A stretch of 64,000 nucleotides of DNA from Candidatus Cloacimonetes bacterium HGW-Cloacimonetes-3 (GTDB taxonomy: Bacteria > Cloacimonadota > Cloacimonadia > Cloacimonadales > Cloacimonadaceae). The notes beneath the pieces are model-generated. The model was not told where the DNA came from and made no database searches. It was given only the letters and a program-made list of their open reading frames with translations. This document shows, in pieces, positions 18,524-28,086 of the stretch. The stretch is taken from assembly GCA_002840645.1 (NCBI GenBank), contig PHBO01000014.1, positions 62,001-126,000 of the forward strand, written 5' to 3'. The first letter of the stretch is position 1; the number at the start of each line of letters is the position of its first letter. Both the position numbers and the translations under genes were made by a program.

Positions 18524-20746
18524 CTACTTTACAACCATCAGCTTACCCGTCTGGCTATGATTACCTTGTTTCAGCCTCACAAAATACACTCCGCTACCAA
18601 GCACACGCCCGGCACTGTCCCTGGTATCCATTCTCAGCAAATTCAATCCTTCTTTCGTGTAACTATAAGTCTTGGCAAAAACCTTCTGCCCACGCAAGTT
18701 ATAGAGTTCCAATTCTGTCTCGCCATCCGCAGGGAGTTTGCAGATAATGTTTATCCTGCCCTTACCGGGATTGGGAAAAATACTTAGCTTCTGATCTGCC
18801 TCGGGTGTATTTACATGCGTGAAAGTAATCGCCGTGCTTGCATCCAAAACCTGCAGGCTTTTCCCTCGCCCCACATATATGCGGTCACCATTAACCGCAT
18901 ACGAGGTTACAATAAATCCCGTAGTGCCCACCACGACCCGTTCAATATCCCGATAGGCGACTTCTTTCAGGTTCTCAGGATCTTGGATGTTATACACAGA
19001 TAGCCCGTCACAACTACCAATCAACAATCCCGCCCCCAATTTGGATATATCGGTACATGTGGAATATCTGGTTTGATATATATTCATCTCATCTGCTCCA
19101 TCATATCCCAGCTTGATGCGGACAAGATAGCCACCAAAGGTGATGGCATACAGGTAATTTTCAATCTTTAACATCCGATAGGGACGGATGAAAGGAGTTT
19201 GCATATAGAGGGGTATTTCATACAGAAAGACCGGTGTAATAGACTGGCGGGCATCGTAACAACGTATTGAGTAGCCCGAACCCACCCAGAGCATCCCACC
19301 CTTGGCAACAGCACACTGGTACTCAACGTTTTCTTGCAGAAAGCATAGCAATGCGGGCTGTTCGATATTGCTTATATCCACAACAAAAAGCCCCTCATCT
19401 TTGTTGCATATATAAGCTATATCTCCATCCAGAGTAATCTCACCGCCCCATTCGCTGGATCCAAGCTCCAGAACAGCTTTCTGAGTTCTGCTTGGCAGAT
19501 CGAACAGAACCAGGTAACAAGTCGGCAATCCATTCTGATATGGCTCTGCGAGGGTTGTGTATAGCAGTGTGTCGTTATGAATATTCATATAGCTGAAGTT
19601 GTTTGCACTTAAGTTATACAGCGGATAAGCCGTCTCATCGGCGTTAAAACCCAGTATCTGGATAAAGTTATTCGAGTTTATCCCTATCGTCCAATCCCCC
19701 TGGGATACTATGCCGTAGATGCTATCCAGTGGGTAGCTAAGGTCAAAACTCGGCATACTGTCGCCATCAAGCACAGAAAACTGGATGAATTGCGCGTTTT
19801 GATTTGTCCGCAATGTCATTAGTCTTGCATCCATATTGAAGCGAAACATACCATTAGCGTTGTAGGTTTGCGAGAAACATATCTGTGGGGAATCCAGGTT
19901 GCTGATATCTACTCCTAATATACCGCTACCGTCATCATAAGTAGTAAACTTACACCAAAAGCGGTTGTTATGGATATAGCCTTTATTCTCACTCACCTGA
20001 GCTCCCAGAGACAAAGTAGCTCTTAAGATTGGCTCCTGGCTAAAATCATACACGCTAGCAAAATACCCGCAACCAACCACCAAGTTGTTGCCGCTAAACG
20101 TAAAAGCAGCCGTGTTGATATATTCTAAGCCACTGATAAAGTGTAGCTCGCTGCTTATCTGCAGATTGGCGGGATCTGTGGTGTTAACCACATCAACAAC
20201 TGAAGAGCCACAAACCAGCCAGCCATCGCCACAGGCTATACTCTGGGGATAGTTATTTACCCGCAGGGAATCCAACAGTTGGGGAGCCAGGGGATTGCTT
20301 AGTGAGTAAGCATATAAGTAACTAACCTCATCATATTTGGTGATGTATAAGATATCATCGTGAATGCTTTGGCTAACAATTCCGTCCCATTCTAACCTGG
20401 CGTACAACTGCGGAGCCAGGGGGTTGCTAAGCGAGATAATGGCAATGCAATCAGAGAAAAAGAGATAGGCATATTGCCTATTTATATTGATCCATTTACA
20501 GGTACCACTAACCTCGGGAGCGTCATAACTTGCCACTAAGCGCGGATGTTGTGCATCACTGAAATCCATTATCTGCAGGTGGTGCTCACCGCCTATGAAA
20601 ACAGCATAATCGCCATACATGGCAAAGCTTTCCACATCTCCCAATGCGTGCATGGATTCGGATAGCAAGGGGATGTTGTCTGCCAGCAGCAAAGAGCCAC
20701 AGCAATATAACAACAAAACTATAAAGGAAACAATTACATTACGCAT
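18524..20746 (-). CDS. Secreted beta-propeller (LVIVD-like) protein with C-terminal sorting domain
   Basis: 740 aa; signal peptide; repeated 'VVDISNIEQPALL'-type blades; C-terminal IFPNPGKGRINI...GVYFVRLKQG. Confidence 0.82.
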   Translation of the reverse strand: MRNVIVSFIVLLLYCCGSLLLADNIPLLSESMHALGDVESFAMYGDYAVFIGGEHHLQIMDFSDAQHPRLVASYDAPEVSGTCKWININRQYAYLFFSDCIAIISLSNPLAPQLYARLEWDGIVSQSIHDDILYITKYDEVSYLYAYSLSNPLAPQLLDSLRVNNYPQSIACGDGWLVCGSSVVDVVNTTDPANLQISSELHFISGLEYINTAAFTFSGNNLVVGCGYFASVYDFSQEPILRATLSLGAQVSENKGYIHNNRFWCKFTTYDDGSGILGVDISNLDSPQICFSQTYNANGMFRFNMDARLMTLRTNQNAQFIQFSVLDGDSMPSFDLSYPLDSIYGIVSQGDWTIGINSNNFIQILGFNADETAYPLYNLSANNFSYMNIHNDTLLYTTLAEPYQNGLPTCYLVLFDLPSRTQKAVLELGSSEWGGEITLDGDIAYICNKDEGLFVVDISNIEQPALLCFLQENVEYQCAVAKGGMLWVGSGYSIRCYDARQSITPVFLYEIPLYMQTPFIRPYRMLKIENYLYAITFGGYLVRIKLGYDGADEMNIYQTRYSTCTDISKLGAGLLIGSCDGLSVYNIQDPENLKEVAYRDIERVVVGTTGFIVTSYAVNGDRIYVGRGKSLQVLDASTAITFTHVNTPEADQKLSIFPNPGKGRINIICKLPADGETELELYNLRGQKVFAKTYSYTKEGLNLLRMDTRDSAGRVLGSGVYFVRLKQGNHSQTGKLMVVK

Positions 20747-20937
20747 ATAACCTCTGATTCGCGTATAAATGAAGTTATATTATTGTCAAGTACAATTGGT
20801 GATGCTGGGAGAAACCACCGCTTTTGGTAATTGCTTCATGGTGTTTATGTGTATGCATACATGTCAACATATTTCTGGAGTTTCAGTGGCAATGCTCATT
20901 TTCTGCGCTTAAAAGTTGGCTTAGCACAATCATCTTC

Positions 20938-21013
20938 CTTGCTTGCATTACTTATGCATTACGCATGAACTACGGATGGGATGCGTATTTCATGCGTAAT
21001 TCTATAGTAATTC
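20938..21013. repeat. 76-bp dispersed palindromic repeat, copy 1
   Basis: About 66/76 identical to 31286..31361; stem ACGCATGAA...TTCATGCGT. Confidence 0.8.
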
Positions 21014-21050
21014 CTGATGGGAAGCATCAACAAAAGGCTATTGAATAATC

Positions 21051-21165
21051 TGGAACACCGAATTCATTCGGTTGGATCGCCGAATTTATTCGGTAGGTTA
21101 TGTCTGTTTCCGGCTTAAAAACCGGATAAATCCGGTTGTACCAACCGGCTAAAGCCGGTGTTCCA
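21051..21165. repeat. 115-bp composite palindromic element
   Basis: Ends TGGAACACCG/CGGTGTTCCA; contains four 14-bp palindromes (CCGAAT-tc-ATTCGG, CCGAAT-tt-ATTCGG, CCGGAT-aa-ATCCGG, CCGGCT-aa-AGCCGG). Confidence 0.8.
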
Positions 21166-21212
21166 ATCATGTGCTACGGTATTTGCATCTTAATATTATC
21201 AATAAGCGGGCT

Positions 21213-22043
21213 TTATATACTTGTGGTGGATGCCAAAGTTACCAGAGCCATGATGGCTTCAAAGATGATGCCATAATCATCATCGGTATATTCCACGGTT
21301 CTGCCGTCCAGTCTTTTGGTGTAGGGCATCAGGCAGGCTACATCAGCCATGGCAGTGGAATGAAACTCTATTTTAAGGGTAATGGGCTTGTTAAAGGTGT
21401 AAAGGGGGATGTTCTGCTTGGCAAGGCTGTTCTGCACAGCTTTTTCCACCAGGGGCTTTACGGCAGCGGAGGAATAGTTCTTGGCGGCAAACTTGGCAAC
21501 TGCTTCTTTGGTGCACACGTATTCCAGCCAGGGCATGGGCTCCTGCATCTCCTGCTGTAGTGCCTTGTCGCCACTGATCAGGGCTACGGGAACGCCGTGA
21601 TATCCGGCAAAGGCAGCGTTTATCAGAGCTTCATTCATGCGGATTCCGTTTATCCAGATCTTCTGGATACGGCTGTTGGAATAGGTATGATCCATGTTAC
21701 CTTTAAGGGTGCCGGTGCCTGCATGGTAACCCAGAAAGAACACCATGCTATAGGAGCTGTCGAACCCAGGCATCATATAAGCCGGGCGCGGTCCACCGCT
21801 TATTAAGGACATGCGGGCATCCATTGCGATGATGCTATAATCCAGATTATCTCCCCCGGAGTGTGAATCGGCGATTACGATTTCATCTATCTGGCTGTTT
21901 TCAGGGCTGTTAAGAATAGCTTCTATGGCGTCACATACATGTTGCTGCATATTGCGGCGCACTGCTGCGCGGTCTGTTTTTTCCTGATCCCAGTTAAAAG
22001 TTCCGGGCATTCCTTCCATATCTATGGAGATATAGATTTTCAT
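21213..22043 (-). CDS. M55 family metallopeptidase (D-aminopeptidase, DppA-like)
   Basis: 276 aa; MKIYISIDMEGMPG, IADSHSGGDN, FFLGYHAGTGTLKGNMDHTY. Confidence 0.92.
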   Translation of the reverse strand: MKIYISIDMEGMPGTFNWDQEKTDRAAVRRNMQQHVCDAIEAILNSPENSQIDEIVIADSHSGGDNLDYSIIAMDARMSLISGGPRPAYMMPGFDSSYSMVFFLGYHAGTGTLKGNMDHTYSNSRIQKIWINGIRMNEALINAAFAGYHGVPVALISGDKALQQEMQEPMPWLEYVCTKEAVAKFAAKNYSSAAVKPLVEKAVQNSLAKQNIPLYTFNKPITLKIEFHSTAMADVACLMPYTKRLDGRTVEYTDDDYGIIFEAIMALVTLASTTSI

Positions 22044-22972
22044 GCTAACTCCTTTGCGACTATTGCGCCAACCTTAACATTATTCATAAGTAGAGATAGG
22101 TTTGTGGTAACCGATACTCCTTTGGTGGATTCGGATAAGTAAGCAAGAAGATAAGGTGTAAGTTCTTTGCCGTGAATACCCTTTTGTTTGGCACTGGCGA
22201 TGGCATTGTCTATATGTGCGGCAATTACAGTGCAGGGGATTTCATCTTCCCGGGGAACAGGATTAGCTAATAGTATTCCGCTTGGCTGGGGATCAAGGGC
22301 TATCATGCTGCGATATATATCGGCAAGTTCTGTGGCATTATCCACCCTATCTATGCTTATGCCCGAGGAACGGGAGTAGAAAGCGGGAAAATCAGAGGTT
22401 TGCCATCCTAATATAGAAACGCCCAAGCTCTCCATGTATTCCATCGTTGCGGGTATATCCAGAATTGCTTTGCATCCTGCCGAGACAACAATAACGGGAA
22501 TCTGAGACAGTGCTTTGAGGTCACTGGAGATATCAAGCGTATTCTCCCAGCCACGATGCACACCACCGATACCGCCGGTGGCGAATACTTTAATCCCTGC
22601 ATGATAAGCAAGCAACATGGTAGCGGATACTGTTGTACCGCCGCTTAAACCTTTTACCATAGCTGTGGGGAGTTCGCGGCGTCCAAATTTATGCAATTCA
22701 GCATGATTATGCATTTTTTCTTTCAAATTGCTAATATCAGCATCTTCCATGCCAATGTGTGCCACGCCATCAAGTATTATTATAGTTGCCGGCTCAGCTC
22801 CGCAGTCTTTGCAAAGCTGCTCCAGCTCGGATAATACCTCAAAATTGCGGGGATATGGTAAGCCATGGGTAAGCACAGTGGATTCCATTGCCAGCACGGC
22901 AGTGCCCTCCACCAACGCTTTCTGTACCCTGTGTGATACTTTTATGGGTAAAAGCTTGGTTGTTTCTTTCAT
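22040..22972 (-). CDS. psuG: Pseudouridine-5'-phosphate glycosidase
   Basis: 310 aa; AMESTVLTHGLPYP, FATGGIGGVHRG, VSAGCKAILDIPATMEYMESLGV. Confidence 0.95.
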   Translation of the reverse strand: MKETTKLLPIKVSHRVQKALVEGTAVLAMESTVLTHGLPYPRNFEVLSELEQLCKDCGAEPATIIILDGVAHIGMEDADISNLKEKMHNHAELHKFGRRELPTAMVKGLSGGTTVSATMLLAYHAGIKVFATGGIGGVHRGWENTLDISSDLKALSQIPVIVVSAGCKAILDIPATMEYMESLGVSILGWQTSDFPAFYSRSSGISIDRVDNATELADIYRSMIALDPQPSGILLANPVPREDEIPCTVIAAHIDNAIASAKQKGIHGKELTPYLLAYLSESTKGVSVTTNLSLLMNNVKVGAIVAKELA

Positions 22973-23020
22973 GATACCTATCTTTATTCAGCCAGTCCTG
23001 TGAATAAGGGTGGATATCAG

Positions 23021-23515
23021 TTATCTGTGGGCTAAGCTTGGTTCTACACTTTCCTCTGTGATATAATTGACTTCCACAGGGACAACTCCTGCTCGCAACA
23101 TGCCAATCTCTTTGGCTGCTGCATAGGATAAATCTAAATCTCTGCCACGTGTGAAAGGACCGCGATCATTTACGCGAACGGTTACGGATTGGCCGGTCTT
23201 GGGGTTTGTTACCTTGAGGAGGGTTTGGAAGGGGAGGTTTTTGTGAGCACAGGTTAAGGCATAGTGGTCATAAGGTTCGCCACTTGCTGTTTTACGTCCA
23301 TGGAAGCGTTTCGAATAATACGTAGCCACCATGGTTTCTCCTGGTGGAGCTCCCGGAGGCTCTTGGGTATGTAGCGAATCTATCACCAGCTCGCTTTGCG
23401 AGGTTGGTTCGAAGTCGCTGTTTGGGCTCGACACTGATTCTGCGATTATAGGTGCTACTAATAGCAACTGAAACCCCAAAAAAAGGGCGAGCAATTTCTT
23501 GCTTTGTTTTTTCAT
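23021..23515 (-). CDS. Septal ring lytic transglycosylase RlpA family protein
   Basis: 164 aa; signal peptide; ATYYSKRFHGRKTASGEPYD, ALTCAHKNLPFQTLLKVTN, VRVNDRGPF, RDLDLSYAAAKEIG. Confidence 0.92.
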   Translation of the reverse strand: MKKQSKKLLALFLGFQLLLVAPIIAESVSSPNSDFEPTSQSELVIDSLHTQEPPGAPPGETMVATYYSKRFHGRKTASGEPYDHYALTCAHKNLPFQTLLKVTNPKTGQSVTVRVNDRGPFTRGRDLDLSYAAAKEIGMLRAGVVPVEVNYITEESVEPSLAHR

Positions 23516-23822
23516 AATTTCCCTGTCTTAATTGATGGGGTCACGCTGTTTCCCACAGAGGTATCTGTCAAGCAAAAAAACAATGAAAACCACGTAATCA
23601 GTTGATATGCTATCAAGTAGGCACAGCTGGCTAACCACGCTAAAAGTGATTTCTCGTATAGTGTTTTAGAGTTAAGAAAGTAAAATAGTGGGTACCGAGG
23701 AAAACATGTAAGAATTCACAGCCGATTTTAGGCTTGCAGGGGGGAGTTTGGGAAATATCTTGACTAAACTGTGGGATTGCATTGGAGTGCGCTATTAACT
23801 TATCATAATCAAGGGAGAACTT

Positions 23823-26726
23823 ATGGAGACTAACCATGGTTTGTTTTTGATCACTGATGTTGGTAGCACCACCACCAAAGCAATTTTAGTTGATAACACA
23901 AGCGAAAGCCCGACAATATTGGGCATCAATCATGCAAATACCACAGTGGAAGCTCCTCTAAACGATGTACGTTATGGTGTGTTTCAGGCAGTAAGTAACT
24001 TGCAGAAGCAGATAAATAAAGCTATTCTCAGTCCTTCAGCAACTGCGGAGAATCTGATTTTTATGGATGATATCAGCTACCTCACCACCAGCAGTGCAGG
24101 TGGAGGTTTACAGATACTTGTTATCGGCTTAACTTTGTTCGATAGTGCCTCAAGCGCGCGCCGTGCCGCTTACGGTGCAGGGGGGATAATCCTGGACGTG
24201 TTTGCCATAGATGATAAACGAAAAGCCTCGGAACAAATGCTGGCTATGCGTAACCTTCACCCGGACATGATATTGCTATGTGGCGGTACAGATGGGGGAG
24301 CATTATCAGGAGTTCTTAGATTAGCGGAGATATTGCGCATTGCCAAGCCCCTGCCGAAGTTCGCCACGAAAGTAAAGATACCTACTATCTACGCGGGTAA
24401 CACAGACGCATCAGAAATGGTTAAGCGAATGATAGGCAACGATTTTGATCTTGTTGTACTCCCCAATCTACGCCCCAATATGGAAGAAGAAAACCTGAAG
24501 CCTACCCAAGAAATGATTCAGAAACTGTTTATGGAAAATGTGATGGAGCGCGCACCGGGCTATGCTGAACTGAAAGAGAGGGTTAATGCCGAAATCCTCC
24601 CAACTCCCATGGGAGTGCTAAGAAGCCTGATATCCGCCACCGAGGACGACAAACGCAATTTCTTCGCCTTTGATGTTGGTGGGGCGACCACGGATGTGTT
24701 CTCCTATATCAAGGGGCATTATCAGCGCACAGTGAGCGCGAATCTGGGAATGAGTTACAGCGCATCAAACGTTTTGGCTGAAGCAGGTATTGAGGCTTTG
24801 CTGACCCAACTGCCACCGGAATTGAATGAGACAGAAGTTCGTAACTACATCGGCAACAAAACACTATATCCAACCTATAATCCCACCAGTAAAAGAGAAT
24901 ACCGGATTGAACATGCCTTAGCAGTATTAGCTATCCGCAAAGCACTTCTTCAGCATCAGGAAATGCACTACAATGGAAAGAAAGTGGGCTATCTGGATAA
25001 GTTAAAGCAAAGTGAAATTGATGCTTATGAAGAGAAGTTTGAATATCAGGAAAATGAAGATAAATACTATTTCTATCCCAGTGAAATTGATGTTTTAATC
25101 GGAGCAGGCGGAGTTTTTGCTCATGCCAAAAACACTTGCCAATGCGTGATGATGCTTATCGACAGCTTTGATGCTTTCGGTATCACGGAGATATGGCTGG
25201 ATGTGGATTTCATTACTCCTCATCTGGGTGTGCTTAGCGAAGTGGACAATAGCCTTGCTAAAAAGCTACTGAGCAGTTCGTGTATGAAGAAAATGGCAGT
25301 GCACGTTCGCCCCCATTTCCCCGATAAAACTAAGAAAGAAGTATTACAAATAAGCTATACTGAGAATGGTATAGATAAGCTACTTAAGGTGTTACCTGAT
25401 AGTTTTGTGGTTCTGCCCGCTCAAGCACAGCGAAAGATGAGCTTTACTCCTTTGGGTAAATGCATTCTGCATGACAAAAGCGAGCCAATAACTTTGGAAA
25501 CAGAGCTGATGGTGATTGTTGATACAAGGTATGATACAAAGGTATTCAGAGCTGATATCGAGCGCGAAATGAAACTGTACAGTGAAGAGGCGGATACTGA
25601 GCCCAATGCAAACGCATTCTGCAATGAGACGGTGGAAGAAACAGGCAGTTTCAGCAAAGTGGTGTCGCTACCCTATAAAGGTGAAGTTACTAAGCTGGTT
25701 GGGGATATAGTTAGCCCGGATGATGTGGTGGCAAGCAATCAGTTCAATCCACCCAGGCTGTTCATTGTGAATCCGTACCTTAACTTCAAGGATATTACTG
25801 AAGCTGAGGTTAGGGAAACCTTATTGGTTTCGCAAGGCGATATAATAGAGTTTGACATGCTGCTCAGGCATATGGCGGAAAAGCCTAAACACCCATTTGT
25901 TGGACAGAGTTTCTACTCCCCTGTACGCGGTAAATTAGAAATTATTGATTATCAGAGCGGCATCCTTGTGCTATCGGAAATGCAGGACTTTAGCAAACAT
26001 CCGGTGTATATAAACCTTGCGGATCGAATGAGTACTACCCCCAGACTTGCGATGCGATATCTAAAAAAGAAACTGGGTGATTTTGTGTATCAGGGTGATT
26101 TGTTAGCCCAGAGACTTATGTCCACCGGCAAAGGTGAAGAACCTTGCTTTGTACGCGTACCTTCTACCGGTGAAATAACCGAGATAGATCATGCCAAGGC
26201 AATCGTGACCATCCAATATAAGATAAACCCCACAAATTACCTGTCGCATGTTCACGGCGTTGTGGAAGAAGTTCAGGAAGGCACCTCTATAACGATCGGA
26301 TTCAAGGGTACTAAACTGGAAGGAAAGCTGGGGCTGGGCAGCAGAACGCATGGGAACTTTGTATATGCTGCCAATATGCGTGAGTTAGAGCTTAAGACAC
26401 TAAAGGATACGGTTGTGGGGATAGACTTTCGCGCAGACATGAACCTAATTAACCAGATTGTTACAGCAGGAGCTAAAGGATTGGTTTGCCCGGGAATTGA
26501 TGAAGGTGAATTGGTTACATTTAAAAAGGGCGAGCTTGGAGTAATAAACACAGGAAATGAAAGCACTTCGCTGTGCTTAATTATCACTGAATGCTTTGGC
26601 GCTGAAAGGCTTAGCACGGCTTTCAGAAATGGCTTTATAAAGTTTGACGGAGCTTTGTGCCACCTCGAGCCACATACCAGAATTCGCGCAGGAGTTGCAA
26701 GACCCTATGTGTGTTTTATGAAGTGA
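23823..26726 (+). CDS. GlmL/MutL-type (methylaspartate mutase accessory-like) ATPase with long C-terminal extension
   Basis: 967 aa; ITDVGSTTTKAILVD, CGGTDGG, FFAFDVGGATTDVFSY, GAGGVFAH. Confidence 0.75.
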   Translation: METNHGLFLITDVGSTTTKAILVDNTSESPTILGINHANTTVEAPLNDVRYGVFQAVSNLQKQINKAILSPSATAENLIFMDDISYLTTSSAGGGLQILVIGLTLFDSASSARRAAYGAGGIILDVFAIDDKRKASEQMLAMRNLHPDMILLCGGTDGGALSGVLRLAEILRIAKPLPKFATKVKIPTIYAGNTDASEMVKRMIGNDFDLVVLPNLRPNMEEENLKPTQEMIQKLFMENVMERAPGYAELKERVNAEILPTPMGVLRSLISATEDDKRNFFAFDVGGATTDVFSYIKGHYQRTVSANLGMSYSASNVLAEAGIEALLTQLPPELNETEVRNYIGNKTLYPTYNPTSKREYRIEHALAVLAIRKALLQHQEMHYNGKKVGYLDKLKQSEIDAYEEKFEYQENEDKYYFYPSEIDVLIGAGGVFAHAKNTCQCVMMLIDSFDAFGITEIWLDVDFITPHLGVLSEVDNSLAKKLLSSSCMKKMAVHVRPHFPDKTKKEVLQISYTENGIDKLLKVLPDSFVVLPAQAQRKMSFTPLGKCILHDKSEPITLETELMVIVDTRYDTKVFRADIEREMKLYSEEADTEPNANAFCNETVEETGSFSKVVSLPYKGEVTKLVGDIVSPDDVVASNQFNPPRLFIVNPYLNFKDITEAEVRETLLVSQGDIIEFDMLLRHMAEKPKHPFVGQSFYSPVRGKLEIIDYQSGILVLSEMQDFSKHPVYINLADRMSTTPRLAMRYLKKKLGDFVYQGDLLAQRLMSTGKGEEPCFVRVPSTGEITEIDHAKAIVTIQYKINPTNYLSHVHGVVEEVQEGTSITIGFKGTKLEGKLGLGSRTHGNFVYAANMRELELKTLKDTVVGIDFRADMNLINQIVTAGAKGLVCPGIDEGELVTFKKGELGVINTGNESTSLCLIITECFGAERLSTAFRNGFIKFDGALCHLEPHTRIRAGVARPYVCFMK

Positions 26727-26780
26727 GAACTTTGTAGGTGAGAACTTCGTAAGTGAGAGCGGAGCAAGTGAGATATTCAC
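26723..26780. repeat. 15-bp tandem repeat, about 3-4 degenerate units
   Basis: gtgagaactttgtag / gtgagaacttcgtaa / gtgagagcggagcaa / gtgagatattcac; overlaps the stop codon of the upstream gene. Confidence 0.6.
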
Positions 26781-26812
26781 CAACCGCAAGCTCTCACCCA
26801 AAGGAATAAAAC

Positions 26813-27904
26813 ATGAAAGACAAAATGAAAGTAGCAGTTGGAATCAGCGGTGGAGTAGATTCCGCCATGGCTGCACTAATATTGCAAAATAAAGGCTACG
26901 AAGTAATCGGATTAACGATGGCGATATGGGATGACAGCATACCGATAAGCCAATCTACCAAAAGCGGATGCTTTGGACCCGGCGAGAAAGATGACCTCGC
27001 CGCAGCTGCCGAGATAAGCAGGAAACTTGGCATTGAACACCATATAATCAAGCTTAAAGATGAGTATCGTGAGAATGTTCTATCCTACTTTTGTAACACC
27101 TACACCAAGGGAAAAACACCAAACCCATGTTTGGTATGCAATCAGCGTATGAAGTTTGGTTTATTGCCCGCTAAAGCAAAAGAAGCCGGTATAGAATTCG
27201 ATTACTTTGCCACCGGGCATTATGTGCGGATAAACTATGATAACGAACTAAAAAGGAATCAGTTACTACGAGCTGTTGATCTAAGTAAAGATCAGTCCTA
27301 TTTCCTGGCATTTTTAGCACAATCACAGCTTCAGCACTTGCTATTTCCTCTGGGAGAACTATCTAAGCAAGAGATAAAAAACTTTGCCATCAAGATGGGC
27401 TATTCTGAACTTGCCAAGAAACAGGAAAGTCAGGATTTTCTTGAATCAGATGATATAAGCGTTTTGTTTGATAAAGATGACTATAGAAGCGGGGATGTTG
27501 TAGATCACCATGGTAAGTTGTTGGGGCAGCACAAAGGGATAATAAACTTTACTATTGGTCAGCGCAGGAATATTGGAATCGCCGGTTTTCCAGAGCCATA
27601 CTACGTTATAGAAATTGATGGTGCTAACAATAGAGTGGTTCTCGGACCCAAGAGTTATCTGTATAGAAGTGTTTGCACAGCTACCAATATAAACTGGTTA
27701 TCCATTCCCAACCCGAAGAAAGTTTTTACTGCCAAAGCAAAAATACGGCTTCAACACGAACCGGCGGAGTGCATTGTAACTGCTATTGAAGATAATAAAC
27801 TAAAAGTAGAGTTTACTGAAGCTCAGCTATCGATAACTCCCGGGCAGGGCATAGTATTCTATGATGGTGATATTGTTTTGGCAGGTGGCTTTATAGATGC
27901 ATGA
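26813..27904 (+). CDS. mnmA: tRNA 2-thiouridine(34) synthase MnmA
   Basis: 363 aa; GISGGVDSAMAALIL PP-loop, GKTPNPCLVCNQRMKFG, DQSYFL, FTIGQRRNIGI. Confidence 0.95.
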   Translation: MKDKMKVAVGISGGVDSAMAALILQNKGYEVIGLTMAIWDDSIPISQSTKSGCFGPGEKDDLAAAAEISRKLGIEHHIIKLKDEYRENVLSYFCNTYTKGKTPNPCLVCNQRMKFGLLPAKAKEAGIEFDYFATGHYVRINYDNELKRNQLLRAVDLSKDQSYFLAFLAQSQLQHLLFPLGELSKQEIKNFAIKMGYSELAKKQESQDFLESDDISVLFDKDDYRSGDVVDHHGKLLGQHKGIINFTIGQRRNIGIAGFPEPYYVIEIDGANNRVVLGPKSYLYRSVCTATNINWLSIPNPKKVFTAKAKIRLQHEPAECIVTAIEDNKLKVEFTEAQLSITPGQGIVFYDGDIVLAGGFIDA

Positions 27905-28086
27905 AGAGGGAGCTAAAATCTCTAAACGATATCTCGATGCCTTCCCTTAATATTTCCCATCTAACTCATTCAATCACTCAAATAATGAATATTTTTGATG
28001 TGCTATGAAAAAAACCCTTGTCCAAATTGACAGGCTTAAAAATATGACTTTCATTAAAAGAAATTGACCCAACGTGGAGGATAGAA

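Noticed and set aside
20938-21165. Possible CRISPR array from clustered short repeats
   Set aside because: Repeats are self-palindromic, of differing sequence, and lack regular unique spacers; no cas genes.
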